A DNA stretch of 64,000 nt from Oscillibacter valericigenes (lineage in GTDB: Bacteria > Bacillota > Clostridia > Oscillospirales > Oscillospiraceae). The stretch is from positions 248,001 to 312,000 of the forward strand of contig NZ_JACSNX010000001.1 of the NCBI RefSeq assembly GCF_016902445.1, read 5' to 3'. The notes beneath the pieces were generated by a model. It was not told the DNA's origin, searched no databases, and saw nothing but the letters and a program-made list of their open reading frames with translations. This document shows, in pieces, positions 7,341 to 15,483 of the stretch; within the stretch, counting starts at the first letter, position 1, and each line of letters opens with the position of its first letter. Made by a program: the position numbers and the translations under genes.

Positions 7341-8158
7341 GCGTATACGACAAGATCTTCCCGCCCAAGCTGCTGACACTCCCCAACGGAAAACAGATAT
7401 CCAAGCCTCGCTCTCGGGCGCCCCTGGCAGCAGTCATTCTGGTGGCCATGACGGCCCTCTCGGTAGAGGTCACTGGTTTTGATATGGGCGTTCTCGTCAG
7501 CCGGATCCGGGAGTTCTTTGTTATCCTGGGGGAGATGATCCCGCCGGAGTGGGACTATATGTCTCAGATCTGGCAGCCCCTGTTTGATACCATCAAGATG
7601 TCTCTGCTGGGCTCCTTCATCGGTTCGATCCTGGTGGTTCCCTTTGCCATGCTGGCCTCCACCAACATCATCCACAGCCGGGTGGTGGTGGCCGCCATGC
7701 GGCTGCTGCTGAGCATCATCCGCACCCTGCCCACTCTGGTGTCCGCCCTGATTGCCACCTATATCTTCGGCCTTGGCACTCTGGCGGGCACCACTGCCAT
7801 CGCCATCTTCACCTTCGCCTATATCGGCAAGATCCTCTACGAGGAGATCGAGACCGTGGACATGGGTCCCTTCGAGGCCATGGAGGCCATGGGTGCCACC
7901 AAGGTACGGGCCTTCATCAGCGCCATTGTGCCCCAGGTGCTGCCCTCCTATCTCTCCAACTGCCTGTTCTGCTTCGAGGGCAATGTGCGCTACGCCTCCA
8001 TTTTGGGCTATGTGGGGGCCGGCGGACTGGGCCTGATTCTGAACGAGAAGATCGGATGGCGGGAGTATGCCAGCGTGGGCATGATCCTGCTGTCCCTGTT
8101 CGTCACCGTGTTCATCATCGAGACCATCAGCCGCGCCGCCCGGAAGCGGCTGGTATAA
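7337..8158 (+). CDS. phnE: Phosphonate-type ABC transporter permease, first subunit
   Basis: 273 aa inner-membrane protein with about six hydrophobic segments. The cytoplasmic EAA loop (EAMEAMGATKVRAFISAIVP) that contacts the ATPase is present, and the IRTLPTLVSALI segment is typical of PhnE. Its start overlaps phnC by 4 nt and the second permease follows after 12 nt, so the pair likely forms a heterodimeric channel. Confidence 0.92.
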   Translation: MSVYDKIFPPKLLTLPNGKQISKPRSRAPLAAVILVAMTALSVEVTGFDMGVLVSRIREFFVILGEMIPPEWDYMSQIWQPLFDTIKMSLLGSFIGSILVVPFAMLASTNIIHSRVVVAAMRLLLSIIRTLPTLVSALIATYIFGLGTLAGTTAIAIFTFAYIGKILYEEIETVDMGPFEAMEAMGATKVRAFISAIVPQVLPSYLSNCLFCFEGNVRYASILGYVGAGGLGLILNEKIGWREYASVGMILLSLFVTVFIIETISRAARKRLV

Positions 8159-8170
8159 GGAGGGGACGCC

Positions 8171-8980
8171 ATGAACAACCGAATCGAAGCGGCCTATGCG
8201 CAGCGGCCCCGCCGCTGGGTGTTTGAGCTGGCTGTGGCACTGGTCGTGGTGGTCCTGCTGGTCTGGAGCGGCTCCGCCGTGGAAACGGCGGGCACCACTC
8301 AAAACGGCGCGGTGATCGCCTGGAACATCCTGGCGGGCATCTTCCACCCGGACACGGACCTGCTGTTCAACTTCACCACCCAGGGCGTACCCTACCTGTT
8401 GCTGGAGACCATCTGTATCGCGTTCCTGGGTACCATCGTGGGCGCGATTATCTCCATTCCCCTGGCGTTTCTCTCAGCCTCCAATCTGACGCCCAAGCCC
8501 GTGGCCTTTGTGGGGCGCATCATCATTATGGCCATCCGCACCGTGCCCGCCTTTGTCTACGGGCTCATGTTCATCCGGGTCACCGGCCCCGGCGCCTTCG
8601 CGGGACTTCTGACCATGTCCCTGTGTTCAGTGGGCATGGTGAGCAAAATGTATATCGAGGCCATCGAGGACCTGGATGTGCGGGTGCTGGAGTCCCTGGA
8701 CGCGGCGGGCTGCACCACCTGGCAGAAGATCCGCTACGGCATCCTGCCCCAGCTGATGCCCAACTTCGCCTCCACCGCCATTTACCGCTTTGACATCAAC
8801 CTGCGGGATGCCACCGTGCTGGGACTGGTGGGAGCCGGCGGCATCGGCGCGCCGCTGATCTTCGCCATGAACTCCTACCGCTGGGAGGAGGCCGGCGCCA
8901 TCCTGGCGGGTCTCATCGTGCTGGTACTGATTGTGGAGTGGATCTCCACCAAAATCCGGGTCAAGCTGGCCAGGGGGTAA
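8171..8980 (+). CDS. phnE: Phosphonate-type ABC transporter permease, second subunit
   Basis: 269 aa, homologous to the preceding permease but clearly diverged, as expected for a heterodimer rather than a recent duplication. Residues IIMAIRTVPAFVYGLMF and the EAA-like loop ESLDAAGCTTWQKIRYGILP match PhnE. A GGAGG ribosome site precedes the ATG. The phosphoesterase gene follows after 2 nt. Confidence 0.92.
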   Translation: MNNRIEAAYAQRPRRWVFELAVALVVVVLLVWSGSAVETAGTTQNGAVIAWNILAGIFHPDTDLLFNFTTQGVPYLLLETICIAFLGTIVGAIISIPLAFLSASNLTPKPVAFVGRIIIMAIRTVPAFVYGLMFIRVTGPGAFAGLLTMSLCSVGMVSKMYIEAIEDLDVRVLESLDAAGCTTWQKIRYGILPQLMPNFASTAIYRFDINLRDATVLGLVGAGGIGAPLIFAMNSYRWEEAGAILAGLIVLVLIVEWISTKIRVKLARG

Positions 8981-8982
8981 GC

Positions 8983-10503
8983 ATGGAGAAGACGTTTCAA
9001 ATCTACTATACCTCAGATACCCATGGCCATGTATTCCCGGTGAACTATGCCTCCAACAGCCCGGAAAACGCCGGTTTGCTGAATCTGGCCGCTCAGGTTG
9101 AAAAGGATGGGAACACCCTGGTGCTGGACGGCGGCGACGCCCTCCAGGGGACGCCGTTGACCCAGTACTACCTGGAGCACCGGGAGGAGTGGCCCATCCA
9201 CCCGGTGGCCGCCGCATTCAACGCCATGGGCCTGGACTACTTCACCCTGGGCAACCACGACTTCAACTTCGGCTACGAGGCCCTCCGGGAGTACCTGGAG
9301 GCCATGGATGGCATGTGCTTGTGTACGAATGTGGAGGACTTGGGTGGGCAGTTGCGCATCCGGCCCTGGGCGGTGCACACCCTGGACAATGGGCTGCGCA
9401 TTGGCATTACCGGCGTGGTCACGGATTTCGTGAACATCTGGGAGCAGCCGCAGAATCTGGAGCGGATTCGGGTTACCGACGCCTTTCAGGCCGCACGGGC
9501 GACTTGCGCCGCCCTCCGGGAACAGTGTGATGTCTGTGTGTGCATCTACCACGGCGGCTTTGAGGAGGAGCTGGAGACAGGGCGGGTGCTCTCGGACAGC
9601 GGTGAGAATCTGGCCTGTAAAATTGCCCGGGAGCTGGACTTCGATCTGCTCCTTACCGGCCACCAGCACATGGCGGTGGAGGGTGTGAATTTGTCCGGCA
9701 CCTATGCGGCACAGCCCCCGGCCAATGCGGGGCAGCTTCTCCACATGGTTGGCCAGTGGGATGGAGCGAAAAGTCGTTTTCAATCCACGCTGATCCCAGT
9801 GGGTGGAGCACATCCGGCGGAGCCCTATCAGAGCTTGCTGCCTCTGGAAAATGCCGTTCAGAACTGGCTGGACCAGCCTATCGGGGAGTTGGATCGCACC
9901 ATCCCGCCGGAGGGGAAATTGGAAGCGGCTCTCTACGGCAGCCAGGTGGCTGCCCTGTTCAATCAGGTGCAGCTGACAGAGACCGGGGCAGACTTCTCCT
10001 GCACCAGCCTGGGCAACGACCCGGTTGGCCTGGCCTCTCCGGTGACTATGCGGGGGGTGACAGCGGCCTACCTTTTTGCAAACACCCTGGTGGTGCTGGA
10101 GGTAACGGAGGAGGTGCTGAGACAGACTCTGGAGCGGTGCGCCGCCTACTTCACCCTGGTTGATGGCCAGCCCCAGATTTCGGAGGAGTTCTTGCTCCCC
10201 AAGGTGGAGCACTACAACTACGACTTCTATGCCGGGCTCTCCTACACCTTCGATCTGCGCCGGCCCGTGGGCAGCCGGGTGATCCGCCTGGCAAAACTGG
10301 ACGGCTCCCCGCTGGGAGGAGGGACCTTCCGCCTGTGCACCAGCAACTACCGGGCCACGGGCACGGGTGGATACGAGATCTTGAGGGAGTGTCCCGTCCT
10401 GTGGCGCGGGGGCACAGAAATGCCGGATCTCACCGCCCGCTACATCCAGGCCCACAGCCCGATGCCTCAGTTGCATAACGTGGAGATGCGGGTGATCTGG
10501 TGA
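8983..10503 (+). CDS. 5'-nucleotidase/UshA-family metallophosphoesterase without signal peptide
   Basis: 506 aa from the ATG at 8983; a longer upstream start would run back into the permease gene. The N-terminal calcineurin-like domain keeps its metal ligands: DTHGH (10-14 region), DGGDALQG, GNHDFNFG, YHGGFEEE and LTGHQH. The C-terminal half is the substrate-recognition domain of 5'-nucleotidases (5_nucleotid_C type; YNYDFYAGLSYTFD contains the stacking aromatic residues). Family members hydrolyse nucleoside monophosphates, cyclic 2',3'-phosphates or UDP-sugars, usually outside the cell. Here no signal peptide or lipobox is visible, so it should act in the cytoplasm on material brought in by the importer. 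That makes the operon a complete uptake-and-hydrolysis route. Confidence 0.88.
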   Translation: MEKTFQIYYTSDTHGHVFPVNYASNSPENAGLLNLAAQVEKDGNTLVLDGGDALQGTPLTQYYLEHREEWPIHPVAAAFNAMGLDYFTLGNHDFNFGYEALREYLEAMDGMCLCTNVEDLGGQLRIRPWAVHTLDNGLRIGITGVVTDFVNIWEQPQNLERIRVTDAFQAARATCAALREQCDVCVCIYHGGFEEELETGRVLSDSGENLACKIARELDFDLLLTGHQHMAVEGVNLSGTYAAQPPANAGQLLHMVGQWDGAKSRFQSTLIPVGGAHPAEPYQSLLPLENAVQNWLDQPIGELDRTIPPEGKLEAALYGSQVAALFNQVQLTETGADFSCTSLGNDPVGLASPVTMRGVTAAYLFANTLVVLEVTEEVLRQTLERCAAYFTLVDGQPQISEEFLLPKVEHYNYDFYAGLSYTFDLRRPVGSRVIRLAKLDGSPLGGGTFRLCTSNYRATGTGGYEILRECPVLWRGGTEMPDLTARYIQAHSPMPQLHNVEMRVIW

Positions 10504-10510
10504 AGCGTTC

Positions 10511-10541
10511 TTGACAAGCCACAAGGAATATGGTTTTATAA
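10511..10541 (+). promoter_or_regulatory. Possible internal promoter before the IMPase gene
   Basis: TTGACA at 10511-10516 and TTTTAT or TTATAA at about 10534-10541 (17-19 nt spacing). Weak -10; the gene may simply be read from the operon. Confidence 0.35.
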
Positions 10542-10567
10542 ATCAAACAGAGGAAAGAAGGTGGAGG

Positions 10568-11338
10568 ATGGACAGATTCAATGTCGCTGTAGAAGTTGTT
10601 CAAAACGCCGGCAACATCCTGCGGCAATGCAGTTTGGAAAATGCAGAAATTTGTCAAAAGACGGGCCATCAGGATTTGGTCACCCGTTGGGATCGCAGAA
10701 TCGAACAGTTGCTGCGAAATGAAATACTGACAGCCTTCTCCCAGGACTCCATCGTGGGTGAGGAGTATCCGCCGGAGGCGCATCGCACCGGAGCTGTTAC
10801 TTGGTATATTGATCCCATCGACGGGACCACGAATTTTATCAATCAACACCAGAACTATGCCATCTCCGTGGGGTGCTGGGAGGGAAGTACCCCGCTGTTC
10901 GGCTTGGTGCTGGATGTAGAACGCAAGACGCTATACTGGGCCAGGCACGGTGGCGGCGCATGGCAGAATCAGACGCTGATCCACACCTCCGGCCGGCGGG
11001 AGCTTTCGGAACTGCTGCTGACAACGCCGGGCCTGCAATACACCTTTTTGGAACCCCATCCCTACCAGGAGCGGATGATCCGGCTCTCCCGGAAGGTTCG
11101 GGGCGTCCGCTGTCTGGGTTCCGTGGCCTTGGAATTGTGTGAAGTGGCCGCAGGCCGGGCAGATCTGTTTGTAACCATGCGATCCTCTCCATGGGATCAC
11201 AACGCTGCGCGGATCATCCTGGCGGAGGCCGGCGGCGCGATCTTCACGGTGGATGGGGACGAACTGCCCCTGGGTCAGAAAAGCACGGTGCTTGCGCTCA
11301 ATGCCGTGGAGCTGAAAAACCGCATTCTCTGTGTATGA
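10568..11338 (+). CDS. Inositol-monophosphatase-family phosphatase
   Basis: 256 aa from the ATG at 10568, which has a strong aaggtggagg site; upstream in-frame starts lack one. The family's Mg2+ site is complete: EEYPPE region, DPIDGTTNF, and PWDHNAARIILAEAGG near the end. Members dephosphorylate inositol phosphates, sugar phosphates, or 3'-phosphoadenosine 5'-phosphate. Placed after the importer and the nucleotidase-like enzyme, it may remove a second phosphate from the same compound. The exact substrate cannot be read from the sequence. Confidence 0.88.
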   Translation: MDRFNVAVEVVQNAGNILRQCSLENAEICQKTGHQDLVTRWDRRIEQLLRNEILTAFSQDSIVGEEYPPEAHRTGAVTWYIDPIDGTTNFINQHQNYAISVGCWEGSTPLFGLVLDVERKTLYWARHGGGAWQNQTLIHTSGRRELSELLLTTPGLQYTFLEPHPYQERMIRLSRKVRGVRCLGSVALELCEVAAGRADLFVTMRSSPWDHNAARIILAEAGGAIFTVDGDELPLGQKSTVLALNAVELKNRILCV

Positions 11339-11384
11339 CGATAGCCTGCTATAAATAAGAGGGCAGGCCCTGATATTTCGATAC

Positions 11385-11423
11385 GAAAGCGGCGGCTTTG
11401 ATTGAATCAAAGCCGCCGCTTTC
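11385..11423. terminator. Convergent terminator hairpin
   Basis: A 19-bp perfect inverted repeat (GAAAGCGGCGGCTTTGATT and its complement) around a single G lies between the converging IMPase gene and the lipoprotein gene at 11482. T-tracts are short, so it may work in both directions. Confidence 0.7.
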
Positions 11424-11481
11424 AGCACCTGACAAAAAGCTGCTATACAGCAGCTCTTTCCTTATGACGTCGCCCGGCGGA

Positions 11482-12096
11482 TCAATCAATCTGAATGGAT
11501 ACGCTCCCGTTTGCTTCCTCGCCCCAGACGCCGATATAGGTGCTGCGGCCGCCCACCTCGATGGTGGAGGCATAGTCCCCGCTCTCGGACAGTAGGACCA
11601 CCGGGTCCTCCCCGCCGGAGCATAGAAAGACGGCGGCCTCGCCCTCCTCGATGTGGAGAGAGCAGGAGATCTCTACCGTGCTCCCGGCCGCCCGGTCCAG
11701 GGTGGTGCCGCCAAAGAGCAGTTCCGTGCCGGAAAAGTCCTCGTAGCCGGCCTCATAAGTGCCGGTGTAGCCATCCTCACCCCGGACCCGCTCCCCCTGC
11801 AGGGAGCGGTCCGGTGTCAGCGCCCAGGAGCCGGCGGCATCCATCAGGGAACCATAGGCGCCCACAAGGGCGTCTTTTACCGAGTCACCTGTCGCGTCAG
11901 CGGCGGCACCGAGGGCTGCATCTGTCATATCCGCCAGCGCACCGGCGACCCGGTCTGTCCCTTCTGCCAAGCCACCCAATACCGCATCCGTCCCATCCGC
12001 CAGTGACTGCATCATACCGGAACAGCCGGACAGCAGCAGGGCGCAGAGCAGGCCGCAGGTCAGAAGCAGTGCCCATCTCTTTCGGTTTTCTTTCAT
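11482..12096 (-). CDS. Lipoprotein linked to immunity-type ABC transporter
   Basis: 204 aa with a lipoprotein signal ending LLLSGC. After the anchor comes an Ala/Gly/Asp-rich repeated helix (SLADGTDAVLGGLAEGTDRV, ALADMTDAALGAAADATG) and then a beta-rich domain (YTGTYEAGYEDFSGTELLF..., AVFLCSGGEDPVVLLSESG). It overlaps the upstream permease gene by 4 nt and so is part of that operon. By position it may correspond to the immunity lipoprotein (LanI-like) that accompanies lantibiotic-resistance transporters, but I do not recognise the family. The beta-domain may bind an extracellular ligand. Confidence 0.6.
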   Translation of the reverse strand: MKENRKRWALLLTCGLLCALLLSGCSGMMQSLADGTDAVLGGLAEGTDRVAGALADMTDAALGAAADATGDSVKDALVGAYGSLMDAAGSWALTPDRSLQGERVRGEDGYTGTYEAGYEDFSGTELLFGGTTLDRAAGSTVEISCSLHIEEGEAAVFLCSGGEDPVVLLSESGDYASTIEVGGRSTYIGVWGEEANGSVSIQID

Positions 12097-12911
12097 CGTG
12101 TTCTCCTCCCTGCCTGCCGGCGGCCGCCGGCCCTTTTCTTTTTCGTACTCCCGGCCTTGCTGCTGGGTCGGGAAAGCATCAGAATGGCCGCCGTCAAACC
12201 GATGACCGCCGCCATACCCAGGAGGGCCAGCGGGATGCTGGGTGCCTCGGTGGCACCGTTGTACTCCTGCATATCAAAGCCGGCCAGCACCAGCGCCGCG
12301 GAGAAGGGGTAAGCGGAGAGCAGGAACCCGCTCTTAAAGAACAAAATGCAGTATCCCAGGAAAAAGGTCAGGATGGAGCCGCCCAGATAGGCGCCCCGCA
12401 TCTGCCCGAAAATCAAAATCATGGGCATACAGACCAGGAAGGTGGTCAGTGCCGCGGCCACCACCTGTCCACCCTGCTGGAGGATCACTCCAGGCGTCAG
12501 CCCCGGGAGGCCCGCCAGTGTCCCCGTGAGTACCGTCACCGCCACGCTGTAGAGACCAAACAGCAGGGACAGCAGAGCGGTGACCGCCAGCTTGCCCCCA
12601 AGGAGCTTTGGATAGGACACCGGGACGGTGAGCAGGTTCTTCATGGTATCGTGGGTATTCTCCCGGTCGATCAGCCACCCGCCGATCATCACCAGGGAGA
12701 TGGGGAGAAACACCTGGGTGTTGCCCCACACTACACTGGAAAACAGGTGGAGCATATCATAGTTGGGGTCCCGGATCTCCGGGTTCACAATCAGCTGGGT
12801 GCCGTACTGCACCACCGGACAGAGGGCCAGGGCCACAATGCCCACCAGCAGGATCTGGCACCGCCGCAGCTTCCACCACTCTGTTTGAATCATCTTCCAC
12901 ATACGCAACAC
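12093..12911 (-). CDS. ABC-2 type permease, immunity-transporter type (second)
   Basis: 272 aa with six predicted membrane spans. The start (MLRMWKMIQTEWWKLRR) and the cytoplasmic segment NTHDTMKNLLTVPVSYPKLLGGKL match LanE/LanG and BcrB-like permeases that remove antimicrobial peptides or bacitracin from the membrane. It ends in a basic Lys/Arg-rich tail. It lies 4 nt after the first permease and overlaps the lipoprotein start by 4 nt. Confidence 0.8.
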   Translation of the reverse strand: MLRMWKMIQTEWWKLRRCQILLVGIVALALCPVVQYGTQLIVNPEIRDPNYDMLHLFSSVVWGNTQVFLPISLVMIGGWLIDRENTHDTMKNLLTVPVSYPKLLGGKLAVTALLSLLFGLYSVAVTVLTGTLAGLPGLTPGVILQQGGQVVAAALTTFLVCMPMILIFGQMRGAYLGGSILTFFLGYCILFFKSGFLLSAYPFSAALVLAGFDMQEYNGATEAPSIPLALLGMAAVIGLTAAILMLSRPSSKAGSTKKKRAGGRRQAGRRTR

Positions 12912-12915
12912 CTCC

Positions 12916-13728
12916 TCAAACGCCCTGGCGCTTGTAGACCAGCGCGATCAGGGCCAGAAACACCGTGGCCTCTGCTCCGGTCACCAGAAACGCCTGAGCG
13001 GTGGTGACGAAATAGGGGCTGACTCGCTCCAAAAGTCCCAGCATCTCGGCGCCGGCATTGGAAAAATCGAGATACTGGAAGTACCATCGGAAGGTCAGCG
13101 GGCCGGGCAGCAGTGTCCCCAGGTTCAGGCCGAAGGGCTGGGTGATAAAAAGGTCATTGAGGCCGAAGATGTAGTTGACAGAGGTGTAGAAAAAGGTGAT
13201 GATGACGGAGACGATATAGCTCCGGTTCAGCAACACCACCAGCAGGATGCAGGGCAGGGCCCCGGCCCACATCATGATCCCCTGGCCGACGCCTACAAAG
13301 AAGAGCCGCCAGAAGCCCACCGGCTCCCACCCGGCGGCCAGCACGATCAGCAGGATCACCAGGCCCCCCACCGCCATGAAGGCGATGGAAAAGAGAAACA
13401 GCAGGACCATCTTTGCCAGGGCCAGGGCCGGTTTGCCCACCGGCACGGTCATCAGGTTCTTCAGTGTGTCGTTGTCCTGCTCCTCAAAGAGCAGGTTGGA
13501 GGCCAGCACCACCAGGGCCGGCATGAGCAGCAGGTAGGCGCTCATCTGGAACAGGGTGGACATCATGCCGTCCACCGCCTCGGCCCCGCTGGTGAACTCC
13601 TGGAAGTCCGGCAGGAACAGGGCGCACCCCAGGGGGATCAGGGCGGACACAGCAGCGGCGGCGAAGAACAGGGGCTTTCGCCGCAGCTTGGCAAACTCAC
13701 ACCACAGGAGTTTAAGCAATGCCCTCAC
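12916..13728 (-). CDS. ABC-2 type permease, immunity-transporter type (first)
   Basis: 270 aa using the GTG at 13728 (VRALLKLLWCEFAKLRRKP), which overlaps the ATPase gene by 17 nt; longer in-frame starts lie inside the ATPase gene. Six hydrophobic segments and the motif DNDTLKNLMTVPVGKPALALAK mark it as the partner of the following permease. The two share the NLxTVPV motif, so they are paralogues that form a heterodimer, as in LanEG pairs. Confidence 0.8.
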   Translation of the reverse strand: MRALLKLLWCEFAKLRRKPLFFAAAAVSALIPLGCALFLPDFQEFTSGAEAVDGMMSTLFQMSAYLLLMPALVVLASNLLFEEQDNDTLKNLMTVPVGKPALALAKMVLLFLFSIAFMAVGGLVILLIVLAAGWEPVGFWRLFFVGVGQGIMMWAGALPCILLVVLLNRSYIVSVIITFFYTSVNYIFGLNDLFITQPFGLNLGTLLPGPLTFRWYFQYLDFSNAGAEMLGLLERVSPYFVTTAQAFLVTGAEATVFLALIALVYKRQGV

Positions 13729-14635
13729 CCCCTGTGATGCGCTTGAAGTAGTCCTCCAGGGGGTCCTCATAGAGGTGTGCGTCGGACACCACCAGCCCCG
13801 CCTCCACAAACCGCCGCACCGCCGCGCCGGTGTCCAAGCGGAGATCCCGGACGGTCAGTTCCTGCCCGTTCTCCACAGCTACATCCCGCACGCCCATCTC
13901 CTGCTGGAGCAGCTGGGCGGCCACCGGTGCATTGGACACGGTGAACCGGAGGACCTTCCCGTTCTTCTGCTCCAGCTCCGCCAGGCTCTCCTCCTCCAAG
14001 AGGACGCCGTGGTCGATGATCCCAATGTCATCTGCCAGCAGGGCGATCTCGGAGAGGATATGGCTGGAGAGCAGGATGGTCTTTCCCCGTTCGTCGCACA
14101 GCGCCCGGATGAAGTCCCGCACCTCGGCAATGCCGATGGGGTCCAGGCCGTTGATGGGCTCGTCCAGGATCAGTAGCTCCGGGTCGTGCATCACCGCCAG
14201 GGCGATGGCCAGCCGCTGTTTCATGCCCAGGGAGTACTGGGCGTAGCGTTTCTTGTCCCGGTAGGGCAGGTTCACCAGCTCCAGCGCGCTCTTGATGTAG
14301 TTGGGGCTCTTGAGGTCCCGGAGCCGGGCGAAGATCTGCAGGTTTTCTGTGCCGGTCAGGTTGGGGTAGAACCCCGGGGACTCGATGAGGCTGCCGATGC
14401 GGGGCAGGATGCCCTTCTCGTTCCCCTTCAGCGGCCGGCCGAAGAGGGACACTGTGCCGGATGTGGGGGCGGTCAGCCCCAGGAGCATCTTCATGGTGGT
14501 GGTCTTGCCCGCCCCGTTGCGCCCCAAGAGGCCGTAAATGCGTCCCTTCTGCACATGGAGATCCAGGTTGGAGACGCTGACCTGCTCCCCATACCGTTTG
14601 GTCAGGCCCTTGGTTTCAATGATACAGTCGCTCAT
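13712..14635 (-). CDS. ABC transporter ATPase, BcrA/LanF type
   Basis: 307 aa from the ATG at 14635 (AAGGAGG site); upstream starts would include promoter DNA. Walker A GRNGAGKTT (about 38-46), signature YSLGMKQRL, Walker B LLILDEP followed by INGLDP, and the H-loop LLSSHIL are present. The family drives export of bacitracin or lantibiotics out of the membrane. It is first in the four-gene minus-strand operon and divergent from the two-component system. Confidence 0.88.
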   Translation of the reverse strand: MSDCIIETKGLTKRYGEQVSVSNLDLHVQKGRIYGLLGRNGAGKTTTMKMLLGLTAPTSGTVSLFGRPLKGNEKGILPRIGSLIESPGFYPNLTGTENLQIFARLRDLKSPNYIKSALELVNLPYRDKKRYAQYSLGMKQRLAIALAVMHDPELLILDEPINGLDPIGIAEVRDFIRALCDERGKTILLSSHILSEIALLADDIGIIDHGVLLEEESLAELEQKNGKVLRFTVSNAPVAAQLLQQEMGVRDVAVENGQELTVRDLRLDTGAAVRRFVEAGLVVSDAHLYEDPLEDYFKRITGGEGIA

Positions 14636-14679
14636 AAGCGGTACCTCCTTTGCTTGGTAGCAACAGGATAGCACCCGCA

Positions 14680-14723
14680 CCTTGAGATAACGCTGAGCCA
14701 ACCTTAATTTTTCTCTGAGATTT
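14680..14723. promoter_or_regulatory. Four tandem 11-bp repeats, OmpR-type regulator site
   Basis: CCTTGAGATAA, CGCTGAGCCAA, CCTTAATTTTT and CTCTGAGATTT follow each other without gaps, one helical turn each. They fill the space between the ATPase operon and the regulator gene and end 11 nt before its -35. Such arrays are typical of OmpR/PhoB-family response regulators. The copies are imperfect, strongest at CYBTGAGNNNN. Confidence 0.6.
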
Positions 14724-14734
14724 TGCGGAGGGCA

Positions 14735-14763
14735 TGGGCAGGCCGACATTTTAGCGGTATAAT
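14735..14763 (+). promoter_or_regulatory. Promoter of the two-component system
   Basis: -10 TATAAT (14758-14763) with a weak -35 TGGGCA (14735-14740) at 17 nt, the pattern of an activator-dependent promoter next to the repeat array. On the other strand an extended -10 TGCTATCCT (about 14673-14665) could serve the ATPase operon. Confidence 0.6.
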
Positions 14764-14787
14764 ATGGGCAAAGGAAGGGGGTGTCCC

Positions 14788-15483
14788 ATGATGGAGTATA
14801 AAATCTTATTGGTAGACGATGACCGGGATCTTCTGGAGATGCTGTGCTCCATCTTCCGGCGGGCAGACTACACCGATCTCGTGACCGCCTCCTCCGGCCC
14901 GGAGGCCCTCCAGGTCTGGCGGGAGCAGCAGCCGGCGCTGATCGTCCTGGATGTGATGATGCCGGGGATGGACGGTTTCGAGGTCCTGCGGGAGATCCGC
15001 CGTACCAGCCGCGTGCCCGTCCTGATGCTCACCGCCCGGGGCGAGGCAGAGGATCGCATCGAGGGGCTGGAGATCGGGGCGGACGACTATCTTCCCAAGC
15101 CCTTTTTGCCCAAGGAACTGCTGCTCCGGGTGGGGGCCATTCTCCATCGGACTTACCCGGAGCCGAACCGGAGGGTGGAACTGGCAACCTCCACGGTAGA
15201 CCTGGAGAAGGCCGAAGTATGGAAGGACGGCGAACGGACGCCCTTAACGGCAAAGGAATTGCAGTTGTTCGAGAAACTTTATGAAAATGCCGGCCGGATC
15301 GTCACCACCGGCATCCTGTGCGAGACGATCTGCGGGGAGTTCTGGCAGGGCTACGAGAGCACCCTCTCGACCCATATCCGCCACCTGCGGGAGAAGATCG
15401 AGGCAAATCCCTCCAAGCCGGTCTCTCTGGTGACGGCCAAGGGGCTGGGCTACCGGCTCAATTTGAAGGGAGCGAAGTCGTGA
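14788..15483 (+). CDS. OmpR-family response regulator
   Basis: 231 aa from the ATG at 14788 (aaggaaggggg site); the next codon is also ATG. Receiver domain with acidic pocket VDDDRD, phospho-acceptor Asp in LIVLDVMMPG, Thr in MLTARGEA and Lys in LPKPF; then a winged-helix DNA-binding domain (TAKELQLFEKLYENAGRIV, STHIRHLREKIE, TAKGLGYRL). It overlaps the kinase start (GTGA). It probably senses peptide or bacitracin stress through the kinase and controls the neighbouring transporter through the 14680-14723 repeats. Confidence 0.92.
   Translation: MMEYKILLVDDDRDLLEMLCSIFRRADYTDLVTASSGPEALQVWREQQPALIVLDVMMPGMDGFEVLREIRRTSRVPVLMLTARGEAEDRIEGLEIGADDYLPKPFLPKELLLRVGAILHRTYPEPNRRVELATSTVDLEKAEVWKDGERTPLTAKELQLFEKLYENAGRIVTTGILCETICGEFWQGYESTLSTHIRHLREKIEANPSKPVSLVTAKGLGYRLNLKGAKS

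Noticed and set aside
5433..8980. A true phosphonate-degradation operon
   Set aside because: The transporter fits, but no C-P lyase (phnGHIJKLM), phosphonatase or phosphite dehydrogenase is present in the block.
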